Positions 8,523 through 18,129 of a DNA stretch of 64,000 nt are shown here, one piece after another. Made by a program: the position numbers and the translations under genes. This DNA is from Sphingomonas sanguinis NBRC 13937. Lineage in GTDB: Bacteria > Pseudomonadota > Alphaproteobacteria > Sphingomonadales > Sphingomonadaceae. Numbering within the stretch: the stretch's first letter is position 1; each line of letters begins with the position of its first letter. Location of the stretch: contig NZ_BCTY01000001.1 of assembly GCF_001591005.1 (NCBI RefSeq), positions 186,001 to 250,000 on the forward strand. Reading direction: 5' to 3'. The notes under the pieces are model-generated. The model was not told the origin of the DNA, did no database searches, and saw only the letters and a program-made list of their open reading frames with translations.

Positions 8523-11500
8523 ATGACAAAAAAGGGGTTTCTACTCGCTACCAGCTGCGCCGCGATCGTCTGGGCTATGCCCGCCGCCGCCCAGTCTGAC
8601 CAAGCGACGCCAGCTGCGTCCGATTCGGCCAAAAGCGAGAGCCGCAAAAATGCAGAGCGTGAAAATGTCCGCCTGAACGCCGACGATGCGGGCCCGTCGA
8701 GTAACGGCTCGAACGATGTCGTCGTAACCGGCTCGCGCATCGTCAATCCGAACCTGGCCTCCGCCGCGCCGATCCAGGCGATCTCGGCCCAGGAAATCAA
8801 GCTCAGCGGCGCGGTAAACATTGAGGACGTTCTCAATCGCCTGCCGCAGATCGTTCCTTATGCGCCGCAGGCCGATGACGAAGGCAACGGCACCGCGCGC
8901 GTCAACCTGCGCAACATCGGCGGTTCGGGCGGAGCGGCGCTCGTCCTGCTCGATGGTCAGCGGTTGGGTGGCCAGGTGGCGGCCGACGTCAACTCGATCC
9001 CTCCTGCGCTGGTTCAGCGCGTCGACGTGCTGACCGGCGGCGCGGCCGCGGTGTATGGCCCGGACGCCCTGACCGGCGTCGTCAACTTCATTCTGAAGAA
9101 GAATTTCAAGGGGCTGCAGGTCGATGCCAATTACGGCTTTTTCAACCATCTGAACCGCAGCAATATCGTCACTGACACGGCCCGGTCGCGCGGTTTCCCG
9201 ACGCCATTGGGCTGGGCCAATGACGGTGCGCGCGCGACGATCAACATTGCGGCGGGAACCCAACTGTTCGACGATCGCCTGTCGCTGTCCAGCTACTTCA
9301 GCTACCGCCACACCGATAACCTACCATATAATTCTCGCTCGTCCCAAGCCTGCCACTTGTTGCAGGCCGGCATCGACGGAGCACTGAGCTGCGACAGCAC
9401 ACTCTATTCGCGCTATGGCTACATCTACAATCTGAACGGCGGAACGCCACAGATCAATGCGAATGACGGCAGCCGAGTCTTCCGCCCCTATCGCAACACA
9501 CAAAATGCGATGACCGATCGCCAGAACCGCATGGACGACAGCTATCAGATGCTGCGTGCGAATGAGCGGTATAATGCTGGCGGGTTTCTGTCGTTCAAGG
9601 CGACCGATTGGGCAGAGATCTACGGCAGCTACATGTATACCCGCAACACCAGCCAGGGGACGTACCTGCCCGCCACGATCGGTGAGCAGACCAATGGCGC
9701 GGGCGGCTATCAGTTGAACTGCAACAACCCGCTGATGTCGGCTCAGCAGGCCGGCGTGCTTTGCGGTCCGCTGGCGGGTACGGCAGCAACGGTGCCGATC
9801 GACTTCGGCTATCGCTTCCAGCATTATCCGACCCGCTCGATCGACTATCAGCAGATTTACAATCGCGCGACTCTGGGGGTGCGCGGAGACTTCGGCGGCG
9901 CATGGCATTATGACGTTGGCGGTGTCTGGGCCAAGAGCCTGGTCAAGAGCGCGATCAACCGCAACTGGGCTCCATCGGGCGAAAACATCGCCAAGGCGCT
10001 GAACGTCGTCAGCGTCAACGGCGTGCCGACCTGCGTGTCGAAGGTGAACGGCTCCGACCCGGCCTGTGTCCCGCTGGACATCTTCCGCGGAGATTCCGAC
10101 GACCCCGCCGCCTACAATTATATCTTCGCCTCTGCACCCAATGGACCGCGTCGCAATGTCGGCTATTTCTTCGACGTGCAGGCCAATATCAGCGGCGACT
10201 TGGGCCGATACGGCATCCGCTCGCCGCTCGCGACCGACGGCGTGCAGATCAGCCTGGGTGCCGAGCTGCGTCGCGACATCGCGAACAACTTCACCAGTGC
10301 CGATTACAACACGATCATCCAGGGCACGCCCAACCCCTCCTCCTTCTCGCGCGGCACCCAGACCGCCAAGGAACTGGCAGCCGAAATCCAGCTGCCGCTG
10401 ATCCAGGACCAGTCGTGGACGCACCTGCTGGGCTTCAGCGGCGGTTATCGCGCATCGAATTACGACACGTCGTCGCGGACCTTCTTCAGCACCTGGAAGC
10501 TGGAGGGGACCTGGGCACCGATCCGCGACATCCGCTTCCGCGTGGCGCGCAACTTCGCCTCACGCGCACCCAACGTCTTCGAGGCGACGGAAAACATCAA
10601 CTTCGCGCGCAGCCTGAACTTCGTCGACATCTGCGGCGCATCGACCGCAAACGGCGGTGCCCCGGCAGCGAGCCTGGCCGCGTGCCAGCTGCAGCCGGGC
10701 TTCAACCCGGCGACCTATGGCAGCGTGTCGATCCGTTGCCCGGATGCTGGATGTATCTATCGCAACGGCGCAGTCGACCCGGCGCTTGGGCCGCAGACCG
10801 CCAATACCCTGACCTATGGCCTCGTACTGACGCCGAGCTTCCTGCCGCGCTTCAGCTTCTCGGTCGACCATTACGAGATCCGGTACAATAACCAGATCGT
10901 TGGTCTGGATCAGGATACCATCATTAACAACTGCATAGACTATACGGCCAACCCGACCGAGCTGAATAAGATTTCGTGTCAACAATTTGTCCGCAACGGC
11001 AACGGCACATTGTACGGCAATATCAACAATCCGACATCGGGCTATGTCAGCTCGCTCGTGCTGAACGTACCCAACCAGATCGGTACCACCGGCTATGATT
11101 TCCAGGGTCACTACGACCTGCCGGTCGGCTCGGGCACCTTTGCCACCGACTTCAACGGCGGCCTGGTCACCAGCGCGGCCTCAATCAGCAACCAGTCGGG
11201 TAGTGTAGGATATTTCGGCGACGGCGTGGGTAATCCCATTCCGAAGTGGCGTCATAACCTGCGCGGCACTTTCACCGGCCAAGACGGTCTGTTCCAGGTA
11301 TCGCTGAACTGGCGCTATATCTCTGCCACCCGGAGCGGCACGGTCCGTCGCACGGTTCAAAACACCTTCGCGCGCATTCCCAATTACAGCTATTTCGACT
11401 TGGCGGCGAATGTGAACATCGCCAAGCGGATGACATTGGGCGTGACGATCAACAACCTGCTGGACAAGGACCCGCCGATCATTCCGGCGCGGGGTGGCAA

Positions 11501-11597
11501 CAACACCTATTCGATCAACGGCTGGCAGAACTCGCCGGTCAACTTCTACGACATCTACGGACGCTATATCCAGTTCTCGATCACGACGAACTTCTGA
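8523..11597 (+). CDS. TonB-dependent receptor
   Basis: A 1024-residue outer-membrane receptor. A signal peptide (about 1-24, ending PAAAQ) and a linker precede the plug, which opens with DVVVTGSRI (a TonB-box-like region) and contains LLDGQR and PPALVQRVDVLTGGAAAVYGPDA. The 22-strand barrel follows and ends in an aromatic residue (SITTNF), the usual outer-membrane insertion signal. Several paired cysteines in loop regions suggest disulfides. This subtype is common in sphingomonads and its substrates are mostly unknown. The start follows AGGGGGAAG. The gene stands alone and ends at a strong terminator. Confidence 0.93.
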   Translation: MTKKGFLLATSCAAIVWAMPAAAQSDQATPAASDSAKSESRKNAERENVRLNADDAGPSSNGSNDVVVTGSRIVNPNLASAAPIQAISAQEIKLSGAVNIEDVLNRLPQIVPYAPQADDEGNGTARVNLRNIGGSGGAALVLLDGQRLGGQVAADVNSIPPALVQRVDVLTGGAAAVYGPDALTGVVNFILKKNFKGLQVDANYGFFNHLNRSNIVTDTARSRGFPTPLGWANDGARATINIAAGTQLFDDRLSLSSYFSYRHTDNLPYNSRSSQACHLLQAGIDGALSCDSTLYSRYGYIYNLNGGTPQINANDGSRVFRPYRNTQNAMTDRQNRMDDSYQMLRANERYNAGGFLSFKATDWAEIYGSYMYTRNTSQGTYLPATIGEQTNGAGGYQLNCNNPLMSAQQAGVLCGPLAGTAATVPIDFGYRFQHYPTRSIDYQQIYNRATLGVRGDFGGAWHYDVGGVWAKSLVKSAINRNWAPSGENIAKALNVVSVNGVPTCVSKVNGSDPACVPLDIFRGDSDDPAAYNYIFASAPNGPRRNVGYFFDVQANISGDLGRYGIRSPLATDGVQISLGAELRRDIANNFTSADYNTIIQGTPNPSSFSRGTQTAKELAAEIQLPLIQDQSWTHLLGFSGGYRASNYDTSSRTFFSTWKLEGTWAPIRDIRFRVARNFASRAPNVFEATENINFARSLNFVDICGASTANGGAPAASLAACQLQPGFNPATYGSVSIRCPDAGCIYRNGAVDPALGPQTANTLTYGLVLTPSFLPRFSFSVDHYEIRYNNQIVGLDQDTIINNCIDYTANPTELNKISCQQFVRNGNGTLYGNINNPTSGYVSSLVLNVPNQIGTTGYDFQGHYDLPVGSGTFATDFNGGLVTSAASISNQSGSVGYFGDGVGNPIPKWRHNLRGTFTGQDGLFQVSLNWRYISATRSGTVRRTVQNTFARIPNYSYFDLAANVNIAKRMTLGVTINNLLDKDPPIIPARGGNNTYSINGWQNSPVNFYDIYGRYIQFSITTNF

Positions 11598-11642
11598 CCG
11601 GGCGTGGCCGCGATCCGGTCGCGACCAACTCCGAGAAAGCGA

Positions 11643-11675
11643 CCCCCCGGTGGCTAAGCCGCCGGGGGTTTCTTT
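11643..11675 (+). terminator. rho-independent terminator after TonB receptor
   Basis: An 11-bp stem (CCCCCGGTGGC with GCCGCCGGGGG, one G-T wobble) around the loop TAA, followed by TTTCTTTC. It sits 45 bp after the receptor stop and just before the convergent GGDEF-EAL gene. Confidence 0.88.
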
Positions 11676-11694
11676 CGTGCCAGACGGGCTACCG

Positions 11695-13884
11695 CTAACC
11701 GGTCCGCAAGATCGTCTGGGGCGGCGCCGACGAAGTCTCGCTCAAATTACCTTCGCCAGCAGTCGAAGCAAAAAGCTCGCGAATTGCTGCAGCCTCCATG
11801 GGCCGTCCGGTGAACCAGCCCTGGGCCTGCGACCAGCCATTGGTTCGCAGCCAGTCGAGCTGCTCCTGCGTCTCGACACCTTCGGCCGTCGTCGTCATCT
11901 CGAAGGCTCGGCCCATTTCCCCGGCCGCCCGTGCGATCGCTTGCGACTGGCGCGAGCTGCCGACGTCGCCGACGAAGCAGCGGTCCAGCTTCAGCTTGTC
12001 GAACGGGAAATGGCGCAGATAGGACAGCGACGAATAGCCGGTGCCGAAATCGTCCAGCGCGATCCGAACCCCCGCCTTGCGCAGGGCATGCAGGATGGCG
12101 AGGTTGCGCTCGTTCTCGTTCAGGAGCACGGATTCGGTAATCTCCAGCTCCAGACGCCCCGGCGCCAGCCCGACCTCGGCCAGCGCGCTGACGACGCGCC
12201 GTGGCAGGGTTTCGTCGCGGATCTGGATCGGCGACAGGTTGACCGCGATCGTCTTATCCTCGGGCCAAGCCGACGCTTCCCGACACGCCTCCGACAGAAC
12301 CCAGTTGCCGACGGGGACGATCAGGCCCGTATCCTCGGCCAGCGGGATGAACTCGTCAGGTCGCACATCGCCCCGCGTCGGATGCCGCCAGCGCAGCAAC
12401 GCCTCCGCGCCTGCAAAGCGGCCGGTGGCGATGTCCATGATCGGCTGATAAACCAGCCGCAATTCGCCCCGCCCCAGCGCCGCCTCCAGGTCGAGCTTCA
12501 TCGACTGGCGCGCCTGCACCCGTTCGGCCATCGGCGTATCGAAGGTGCGGATCACGCCGCGTCCTTCCGCCTTGGCCCGGTAGAGCGCGATATCGGCCGC
12601 GCGAAACAGGTCGTTGTCCGAGGCATGGGTGGGCGAAGAGGCCGCGATGCCGATGCTGGCGGCCAGCTTGATCGCGACTCCGTCGACCATGAAGGGCTTC
12701 GATAAGCTCATCATCAGCGCACGGGCCAAGGCCTCTGGTCCGCGCGTCCCGGGGCCGGGCAGATGGACGACCGCAAACTCGTCGCCGCCCAGCCGCGCCA
12801 GCACATCGCCTTCGCCCAGCATTGTGGTCAGTCGGAGCGCGACGGCCCGCAGCAGCTCGTCGCCGACCGAGTGACCGAGCGTATCGTTGACCTCCTTGAA
12901 CTGGTCCAGGTCGAGCAGCAGGATATGCGTCTCACGCTCCAACCGCTGCTCAAAGGCGTGGCGCAGCGCTGCGCTGAACACCGCCCGGTTAGCCAGCCCG
13001 GTGAGCGGGTCTTCGTGGGCGAGTTGAACGAGCGCGTCGCTGGCGCGGCGCCGTTCGGTCATGTCGTGGAAGAAGACGGCCAAGCCGTCACCCATCGGGC
13101 ATGCCTTGACGTCCACCCACATGTCGAGATTGGCCACATAGGACTCGAATCGGACCGGTTCTCCCGTTTCGATCGCCTGCTGGAAGCAAATCTCGAATTC
13201 GGAACCGCGATAATCGTCGTAGAGGTTCCAGAAGGAGTCGCCGACCTTACCCCGACGCAGTTTTTTGACGAAGGCCGCGCCGCGCGTATTCATGAAGGTG
13301 ATGCGCCACTCGCGGTCCATGACCATGACCATGTCGGTGGTGCTTTCCAGCACGCTGCGAGTCAGCGCCTCGCTGGTTTTCAGCGCCTCTTCGGCCAGAT
13401 ATCGGTCATGTCTGTCCTCAATCATCCCGTGCCAGGAGAGAATCGCGCCGTCCTCCCCCCGGCGCGGAGCCAAACGACATTGGAACCAGCGCCATTCGCC
13501 GCCACGCATGACCAGCCGGAAATTGGTTTCCATCGCCTCGCCGGTCGAACGGGCATGCTCCCATATGGCCTGAACCTGCTCGACATCCTCAGGACAAATC
13601 GCCGCCGCCCAGCCTTCTCCCAGGCCTTCCTCAATGGTCAGGCCCGTCAGCCTCTCCCAGAGCGGGGGCAGATGGACGATCTCGCCGCTGGGTGTCGCCG
13701 TCCACGGAATCTGGTTGCCCAGCTCGCAGGCGAATTGATGGCGGACTTCCTGGTCGGCAAGGCGTTCGGTCAGGTCGGATATGGCCGCTTCCAAGGCAGC
13801 GATACGCTGGACCGCGGCAAGATCGCTGTCTTGCCGCTCGGCAGAATGATCGACGAATCGACCCTGCTCAGACGTCTTGCTCAA
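11695..13884 (-). CDS. PAS-PAS-GGDEF-EAL cyclic-di-GMP protein
   Basis: A 729-residue cytoplasmic signalling protein with no membrane segment. Order: an N-terminal coiled-coil-like stretch (about 20-50), two PAS domains (about 50-165 and 170-285), GGDEF domain and EAL domain. The GGDEF motif is intact at 365-369 and the EAL motif at 494-496, with DDFGTGYSS and AEGVE further on, so both diguanylate cyclase and phosphodiesterase activity are possible. The first PAS has the WRWFQCRL segment typical of sensory PAS-PAC repeats. It is monocistronic, convergent with the TonB receptor and divergent from the isomerase at 14044. Confidence 0.93.
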   Translation of the reverse strand: MSKTSEQGRFVDHSAERQDSDLAAVQRIAALEAAISDLTERLADQEVRHQFACELGNQIPWTATPSGEIVHLPPLWERLTGLTIEEGLGEGWAAAICPEDVEQVQAIWEHARSTGEAMETNFRLVMRGGEWRWFQCRLAPRRGEDGAILSWHGMIEDRHDRYLAEEALKTSEALTRSVLESTTDMVMVMDREWRITFMNTRGAAFVKKLRRGKVGDSFWNLYDDYRGSEFEICFQQAIETGEPVRFESYVANLDMWVDVKACPMGDGLAVFFHDMTERRRASDALVQLAHEDPLTGLANRAVFSAALRHAFEQRLERETHILLLDLDQFKEVNDTLGHSVGDELLRAVALRLTTMLGEGDVLARLGGDEFAVVHLPGPGTRGPEALARALMMSLSKPFMVDGVAIKLAASIGIAASSPTHASDNDLFRAADIALYRAKAEGRGVIRTFDTPMAERVQARQSMKLDLEAALGRGELRLVYQPIMDIATGRFAGAEALLRWRHPTRGDVRPDEFIPLAEDTGLIVPVGNWVLSEACREASAWPEDKTIAVNLSPIQIRDETLPRRVVSALAEVGLAPGRLELEITESVLLNENERNLAILHALRKAGVRIALDDFGTGYSSLSYLRHFPFDKLKLDRCFVGDVGSSRQSQAIARAAGEMGRAFEMTTTAEGVETQEQLDWLRTNGWSQAQGWFTGRPMEAAAIRELFASTAGEGNLSETSSAPPQTILRTG

Positions 13885-14043
13885 TGTTTACGCTGCCCTG
13901 TTTACTCATCCATGTTGGACCAGCTTAGGCCGAAATGCCTAAAGATAGGGTTTCCGTGCCAGGCACATGGGCGCATCGGATCGACGGGGTGCACGATCGG
14001 TCGGGTCCCTTGCGCTGCCCGTCCGCTGGGTTAGGCTGCTGTC

Positions 14044-14883
14044 ATGATCGATCGACGCCATCTCCTCGGATCTTCGCTGGCCCTCTGCGCCACGTCCGGC
14101 CTTGCCGCCACGCCCTCCAAGGCCGGGCGGCTGAAGCAATCGGTCAGCCGCTGGTGTTATCAGGATATCCCGCTCGACAGGCTGTGCGCCGCCGCCGCGA
14201 AGATGGGATTGCAGGGCATCGACCTGCTGCAACCCGCCGAATATGACGTCCCGCGTCGCTACGGCCTGCGCTGCACCATGGGCTATGCCGCCGATATGAT
14301 GACGATCGCCAACGGCCTGAACCGGCGCGAAAATCATGCGGCGATCGAGCAGGCCTTTCGCATCGGCATCCCCCAGGCGGCCAAGGCGGGCGTGCCCAAT
14401 GTCATCGCCTTTTCGGGCAACCGCCGCGGCCTGTCGGACGAGGAGGGCGCGGCCAATATGATCATCGGCCTCAACCGGCTGAAGCCCATCGCGGAGGACC
14501 ACGGCGTCACGATCTGCGTCGAGCTTCTCAACAGCAAGGTCGACCATGCCGACTATATGGCTGACCACACCGCATGGGGCGTGGGCGTGTGCAAGGCCGT
14601 CAACTCGCCACGGGTCAAGCTGCTCTACGACATCTATCACATGCAGATCATGGAGGGCGATCTGATCGATACGATCCGCAAGAACATCGCCTGGCTCGGT
14701 CATTTCCATACCGGCGGCGTTCCCGGCCGCCACAATCTGGACGACACGCAGGAGGTGAACTGGCGCGCGGTCGCCAAGAGCATCGCCGACCTGCGGTTCG
14801 ACGGCTATCTGGCGCATGAATTCGTGCCCACCGGCGACGCGCTGACCGCGCTGGCACAGGCGGTTCGGACCTGTACCGTCTGA
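14044..14883 (+). CDS. hydroxypyruvate isomerase-like TIM-barrel protein, Tat signal
   Basis: A 279-residue sugar-phosphate isomerase/epimerase (AP-endonuclease-2-like TIM barrel). The N-terminus IDRRHLLGSSLALCA is a twin-arginine signal, so it is probably periplasmic, unlike the cytoplasmic Hyi enzyme. Metal-ligand positions of the family are visible: the Glu in VTICVELLNSK, Asp-His in LLYDIYHMQ, His in GHFHTGG and Glu in LAHEFVP. Exported versions of this family are common in carbohydrate-using bacteria and their substrates are not established. It stands alone. Confidence 0.82.
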   Translation: MIDRRHLLGSSLALCATSGLAATPSKAGRLKQSVSRWCYQDIPLDRLCAAAAKMGLQGIDLLQPAEYDVPRRYGLRCTMGYAADMMTIANGLNRRENHAAIEQAFRIGIPQAAKAGVPNVIAFSGNRRGLSDEEGAANMIIGLNRLKPIAEDHGVTICVELLNSKVDHADYMADHTAWGVGVCKAVNSPRVKLLYDIYHMQIMEGDLIDTIRKNIAWLGHFHTGGVPGRHNLDDTQEVNWRAVAKSIADLRFDGYLAHEFVPTGDALTALAQAVRTCTV

Positions 14884-14929
14884 TCGCGCGGATCGCCCTT
14901 GGGCCGGTTCGCCACCAAGCGTCAGTCGA

Positions 14930-15820
14930 TCACCCGGCGGCAACGGCCGCCAGCGCCGAAGCCAGCGCGTCGAACACCACGCGGCACCGGGCCGTGCGCC
15001 GTAGATCCTCATGCGCGACGATCCACAGAGGCAATGGCAGGTCCAGCACATCGGCGAGGACGCGGACCAACGTGGGATCACGTTGTGCAATGACGGTCTG
15101 GCAAATCCCGATGCCGAAGCCGGCCTGGATGGCGGCGAACTGCGCACCGTCGCTGTCCACGCGCAGGGCGAAACTGGACCGGTCGATCCCCGGCAGGTGC
15201 CGCATCGCCGCGCGGATGAAGCGGGTCTCCGTGTCGAAGCCGATCAGGTCGTGGTCGACCAGATCGGCCAGCGTGGTCGGCACCCCGCGCCGGTCGAGGT
15301 AATCGCGACGGGCATGAAAGCCCAGGCGGACATGGCCGACATGCCGGGCGATCAGCGCCTGTTGCGTCGGCTCGAACATCCGCACCGCGATATCGGCCTG
15401 CCTCTGCAACAGGTCGTCGGGCTCGTCGGACAGCGACAATTCGATCGTCAGCGCGGGGTGCGCCCGGCGCAAAGCGACCAGGATCGGCGGCAGGTGCATG
15501 ACGCCGACCGCCTGGCTGGCGCTGATCCGCACGACGCCCGCAACCGCATCCGGCTCACCACTGCTCGAGCGCCGCAACGCCTCGGCCGCGCTGACGAGCA
15601 TATCGGCATGGGGGCGTAGCGCGAGCGCACGGTCGGTCGGCGACAGGCCCCGCTGCGAGCGAACGAAGAGCTTGGCGCCGATCGCCTGTTCCAGCGCGTC
15701 TATGTGCCGCGCAATGCTGGGCTGCGTCACGCCCAGCCGCCGCGCCGCGCCCGACAGCGATCCTTCGCGCAGGACCGCCGCGAAGCTGCGATAGACATCC
15801 CAACTGGGTTCACTGTTCAT
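14930..15820 (-). CDS. LysR-family transcriptional regulator
   Basis: A 296-residue regulator. Residues 1-65 form the winged helix-turn-helix (GSLSGAARRLGVTQPSIARHI), followed by the two-lobed substrate-binding domain (about 90-290). It is transcribed divergently from the NmrA-like reductase and FAD monooxygenase pair with a 92-bp intergenic gap, the classic arrangement for a LysR protein that controls its neighbour and itself. The co-inducer is unknown. Confidence 0.92.
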   Translation of the reverse strand: MNSEPSWDVYRSFAAVLREGSLSGAARRLGVTQPSIARHIDALEQAIGAKLFVRSQRGLSPTDRALALRPHADMLVSAAEALRRSSSGEPDAVAGVVRISASQAVGVMHLPPILVALRRAHPALTIELSLSDEPDDLLQRQADIAVRMFEPTQQALIARHVGHVRLGFHARRDYLDRRGVPTTLADLVDHDLIGFDTETRFIRAAMRHLPGIDRSSFALRVDSDGAQFAAIQAGFGIGICQTVIAQRDPTLVRVLADVLDLPLPLWIVAHEDLRRTARCRVVFDALASALAAVAAG

Positions 15821-15912
15821 CGATTTCCGTATAGCATATCGCCACTTTTCGGCAATTTCCGTTTGGTCGCTCTCGCCTCATTTTGCGCTTCATCACCATG
15901 AAGGAGGCGATC

Positions 15913-16899
15913 ATGACACAGCGAACGGCCCTGATCCTGGGAGCGACCGGCGGCATCGGCGGCACCATGGCCCGACGATTGCTGGCGGGCGGATGGCGGG
16001 TGCGGGCATTGACCCGAACGACGGCCGCCTCGCTTGCCGACGGATGCAAACGCGTCATCGGCGATGCCATGAATGCCGCCAGCGTGATCGAAGCGGCGAC
16101 AGGGGCCGAGGCGATCATCCATGCCGTGAACCCGCCGGGCTATCGCAACTGGAGCACGCTGGTCCTGCCCATGCTCGACAGCACGCTGGCCGCGGCGCGG
16201 GCGAACGGCGCCCGTATCGTCCTGCCGGGGACGGTCTATAATTTCGGGGCGGACGCTTTTCCGCTGATCGCCGAAGATGCGCCCCAGCGCCCCCACACGG
16301 CCAAGGGCGCGATCCGGGTCGAGATGGAACGGCGGCTGGCGGCGGCGGCCGAGGCCGGGGAAGCGAAGGTGTTGATCGTCCGCGCGGGCGACTATTTCGG
16401 GCCCGGCGCCGCCAATAACTGGTTCGGCCAGGGTCTGGTCACGCCCGGCGCTCGGCCGCGCGTCATCCGCAATCCTGGCGGGCGGGGCATCGGCCACCAA
16501 TGGGCCTTTCTGCCGGATGTCGCCGAGACGATGGCGCGGCTGCTCGACCACCCCGCCCTGCCCGCCTTTGCCCGCTTTCATATGGAGGGGCACTGGGACG
16601 CGGATGGTCGCCAGATGGTCGAGGCGATCGCGCGTGCACTCGGCGACCCGTCGGTCCCGATCCGCCGCCTGCCCTGGTGGCAGCTTCGCCTGGCCGCGCT
16701 GGTCGCCACCACGCCGCGCGAGTTGATGGAAATGCGCTATCTGTGGCAGCAACCGGTCCGCATGACGAACGATCGTCTGGTCGCGGAACTCGGTCAGGAA
16801 CCCCATACCTCGCTGGACGAGGCCGTGCGGCGAACCCTGGCGGGGCTGGGCTGCATCGGTCCCGTCAAAGATGATGCCTCCGTCGCCCAGTACGGCTAG
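15913..16899 (+). CDS. NAD(P)-binding SDR/NmrA-like epimerase-reductase
   Basis: A 328-residue extended-SDR protein. The N-terminus LILGATGGIGG (8-17) is the GxxGxxG nucleotide-binding loop, and residues about 65-75 (GAEAIIHAVNPPG) fit the family. The central TVYNFGAD is in the position of the active-site YxxxK region but lacks a clear lysine, so it may be an atypical SDR. The ATG at 15913 follows a perfect AAGGAGG at 15901-15907. The FAD monooxygenase starts 9 bp after its stop, so they form a two-gene operon opposite a LysR gene. Confidence 0.85.
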   Translation: MTQRTALILGATGGIGGTMARRLLAGGWRVRALTRTTAASLADGCKRVIGDAMNAASVIEAATGAEAIIHAVNPPGYRNWSTLVLPMLDSTLAAARANGARIVLPGTVYNFGADAFPLIAEDAPQRPHTAKGAIRVEMERRLAAAAEAGEAKVLIVRAGDYFGPGAANNWFGQGLVTPGARPRVIRNPGGRGIGHQWAFLPDVAETMARLLDHPALPAFARFHMEGHWDADGRQMVEAIARALGDPSVPIRRLPWWQLRLAALVATTPRELMEMRYLWQQPVRMTNDRLVAELGQEPHTSLDEAVRRTLAGLGCIGPVKDDASVAQYG

Positions 16900-16908
16900 G
16901 CTGGCGGG

Positions 16909-18129
16909 ATGCAGCGTCTTCATATCGCCATTGCGGGTTGTGGCCCGGCGGGTCTTGCCACCGCGTTGCTGCTGCATCGCGACGGCCACCACGTCACCTT
17001 GTTCGAGCGGTTCGATACGCCGCGCCCGGTCGGATCGGGACTAATGATCCAGCCGACGGGCTTTGCCGTGCTGCGCGAACTGGGCTTGGCCGATGCGCTG
17101 ATCGACCACGGTGCGCGGGTCGACCGGCTGCATGGCGAGGCGGGCAATAGCGGTCGGATCGTCCTCGATGTCCGTTATGCCGCGCTCGGCAAGCGTGCAG
17201 GCTTCGGGGTCGGCGTCCACCGCGCGACGCTATTCACCCTGCTGCACCGGGCGGTCGCGGCCGAGGGGATCACGGTCGAGACCGGCTGCGCGGTGACGGG
17301 GAGCGAGCTTTCGGCCGGGGACCGCCGTCACCTTACGCTCGAAGGGGGACGGCGGATCGGGCCGTTCGACCTGATCGTCGACGCACTAGGGACACGCACG
17401 CCGCTCGCCCCGCCCTGCGGCAAGGCGCTGTCCTATGGCGCGCTTTGGGGAACGCTGGACTGGCCCATGGATGCAGGGTTCGATCCCGGTACGCTCGAAC
17501 AACGCTATTGGCGGGCCAGCAAAATGGTCGGCGTCCTGCCCATCGGTCGCTTCCCCGGCGAGACGCGCCAGCAGGCGGCGCTGTTCTGGTCGCTCCGCGC
17601 GGACCGGCTGGCGGAATGGCGGACGGCGGGGCTCGAGCATTGGAAGGCGGAAGTATCCGCGCTCTGGCCCGCGACCCGGGCGCTGCTCGACCAGATCGGA
17701 TCGGCGGAGCAACTTACCTTCGCCCATTACGCGCACCGCACGCTGTCGACCCCGGCCGAGACGGGGATGATCCATATCGGCGACGCGTGGCACTCGGCCA
17801 GCCCGCAGCTGGGCCAGGGCGCGAACATGGCGTTGCTGGATGCCTATGCGCTGGCGCTGGCTTTGCGGGGCTCGACGGACGTTGCAAACGCACTCGGCAA
17901 GGCGGTCGCGATGCGGCGGAGGCACGTCCGTCTTTATCAGGCGCTGACCGCGCTGTTCACACCCGTCTATCAATCCGACAGCCGGGTGATCCCCTTCATC
18001 CGCGACCGGATCGTCGGCCCCGTGTCGAAGCTCTGGCCCGCGCCGGGCATCCAGGCCGCGACGGTGAGCGGGCTGATCGGCAACCCGCTGAAACCCTTAT
18101 TCGGGATGGCCCCGGCGCATCGTCCTTAA
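16909..18129 (+). CDS. FAD-dependent monooxygenase (PHBH/TetX fold)
   Basis: A 406-residue group A flavoprotein monooxygenase. The N-terminal dinucleotide fold is GCGPAG (10-15), and the second FAD motif is GDAWHSASPQLGQGANMAL near residue 291, matching the GD-H-P-G-G pattern of aromatic hydroxylases. These enzymes insert oxygen into aromatic or polycyclic substrates using NAD(P)H. It is co-transcribed with the NmrA-like gene. Its stop codon overlaps the stop of the convergent siderophore receptor within TTAA. The substrate cannot be told from sequence. Confidence 0.88.
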   Translation: MQRLHIAIAGCGPAGLATALLLHRDGHHVTLFERFDTPRPVGSGLMIQPTGFAVLRELGLADALIDHGARVDRLHGEAGNSGRIVLDVRYAALGKRAGFGVGVHRATLFTLLHRAVAAEGITVETGCAVTGSELSAGDRRHLTLEGGRRIGPFDLIVDALGTRTPLAPPCGKALSYGALWGTLDWPMDAGFDPGTLEQRYWRASKMVGVLPIGRFPGETRQQAALFWSLRADRLAEWRTAGLEHWKAEVSALWPATRALLDQIGSAEQLTFAHYAHRTLSTPAETGMIHIGDAWHSASPQLGQGANMALLDAYALALALRGSTDVANALGKAVAMRRRHVRLYQALTALFTPVYQSDSRVIPFIRDRIVGPVSKLWPAPGIQAATVSGLIGNPLKPLFGMAPAHRP

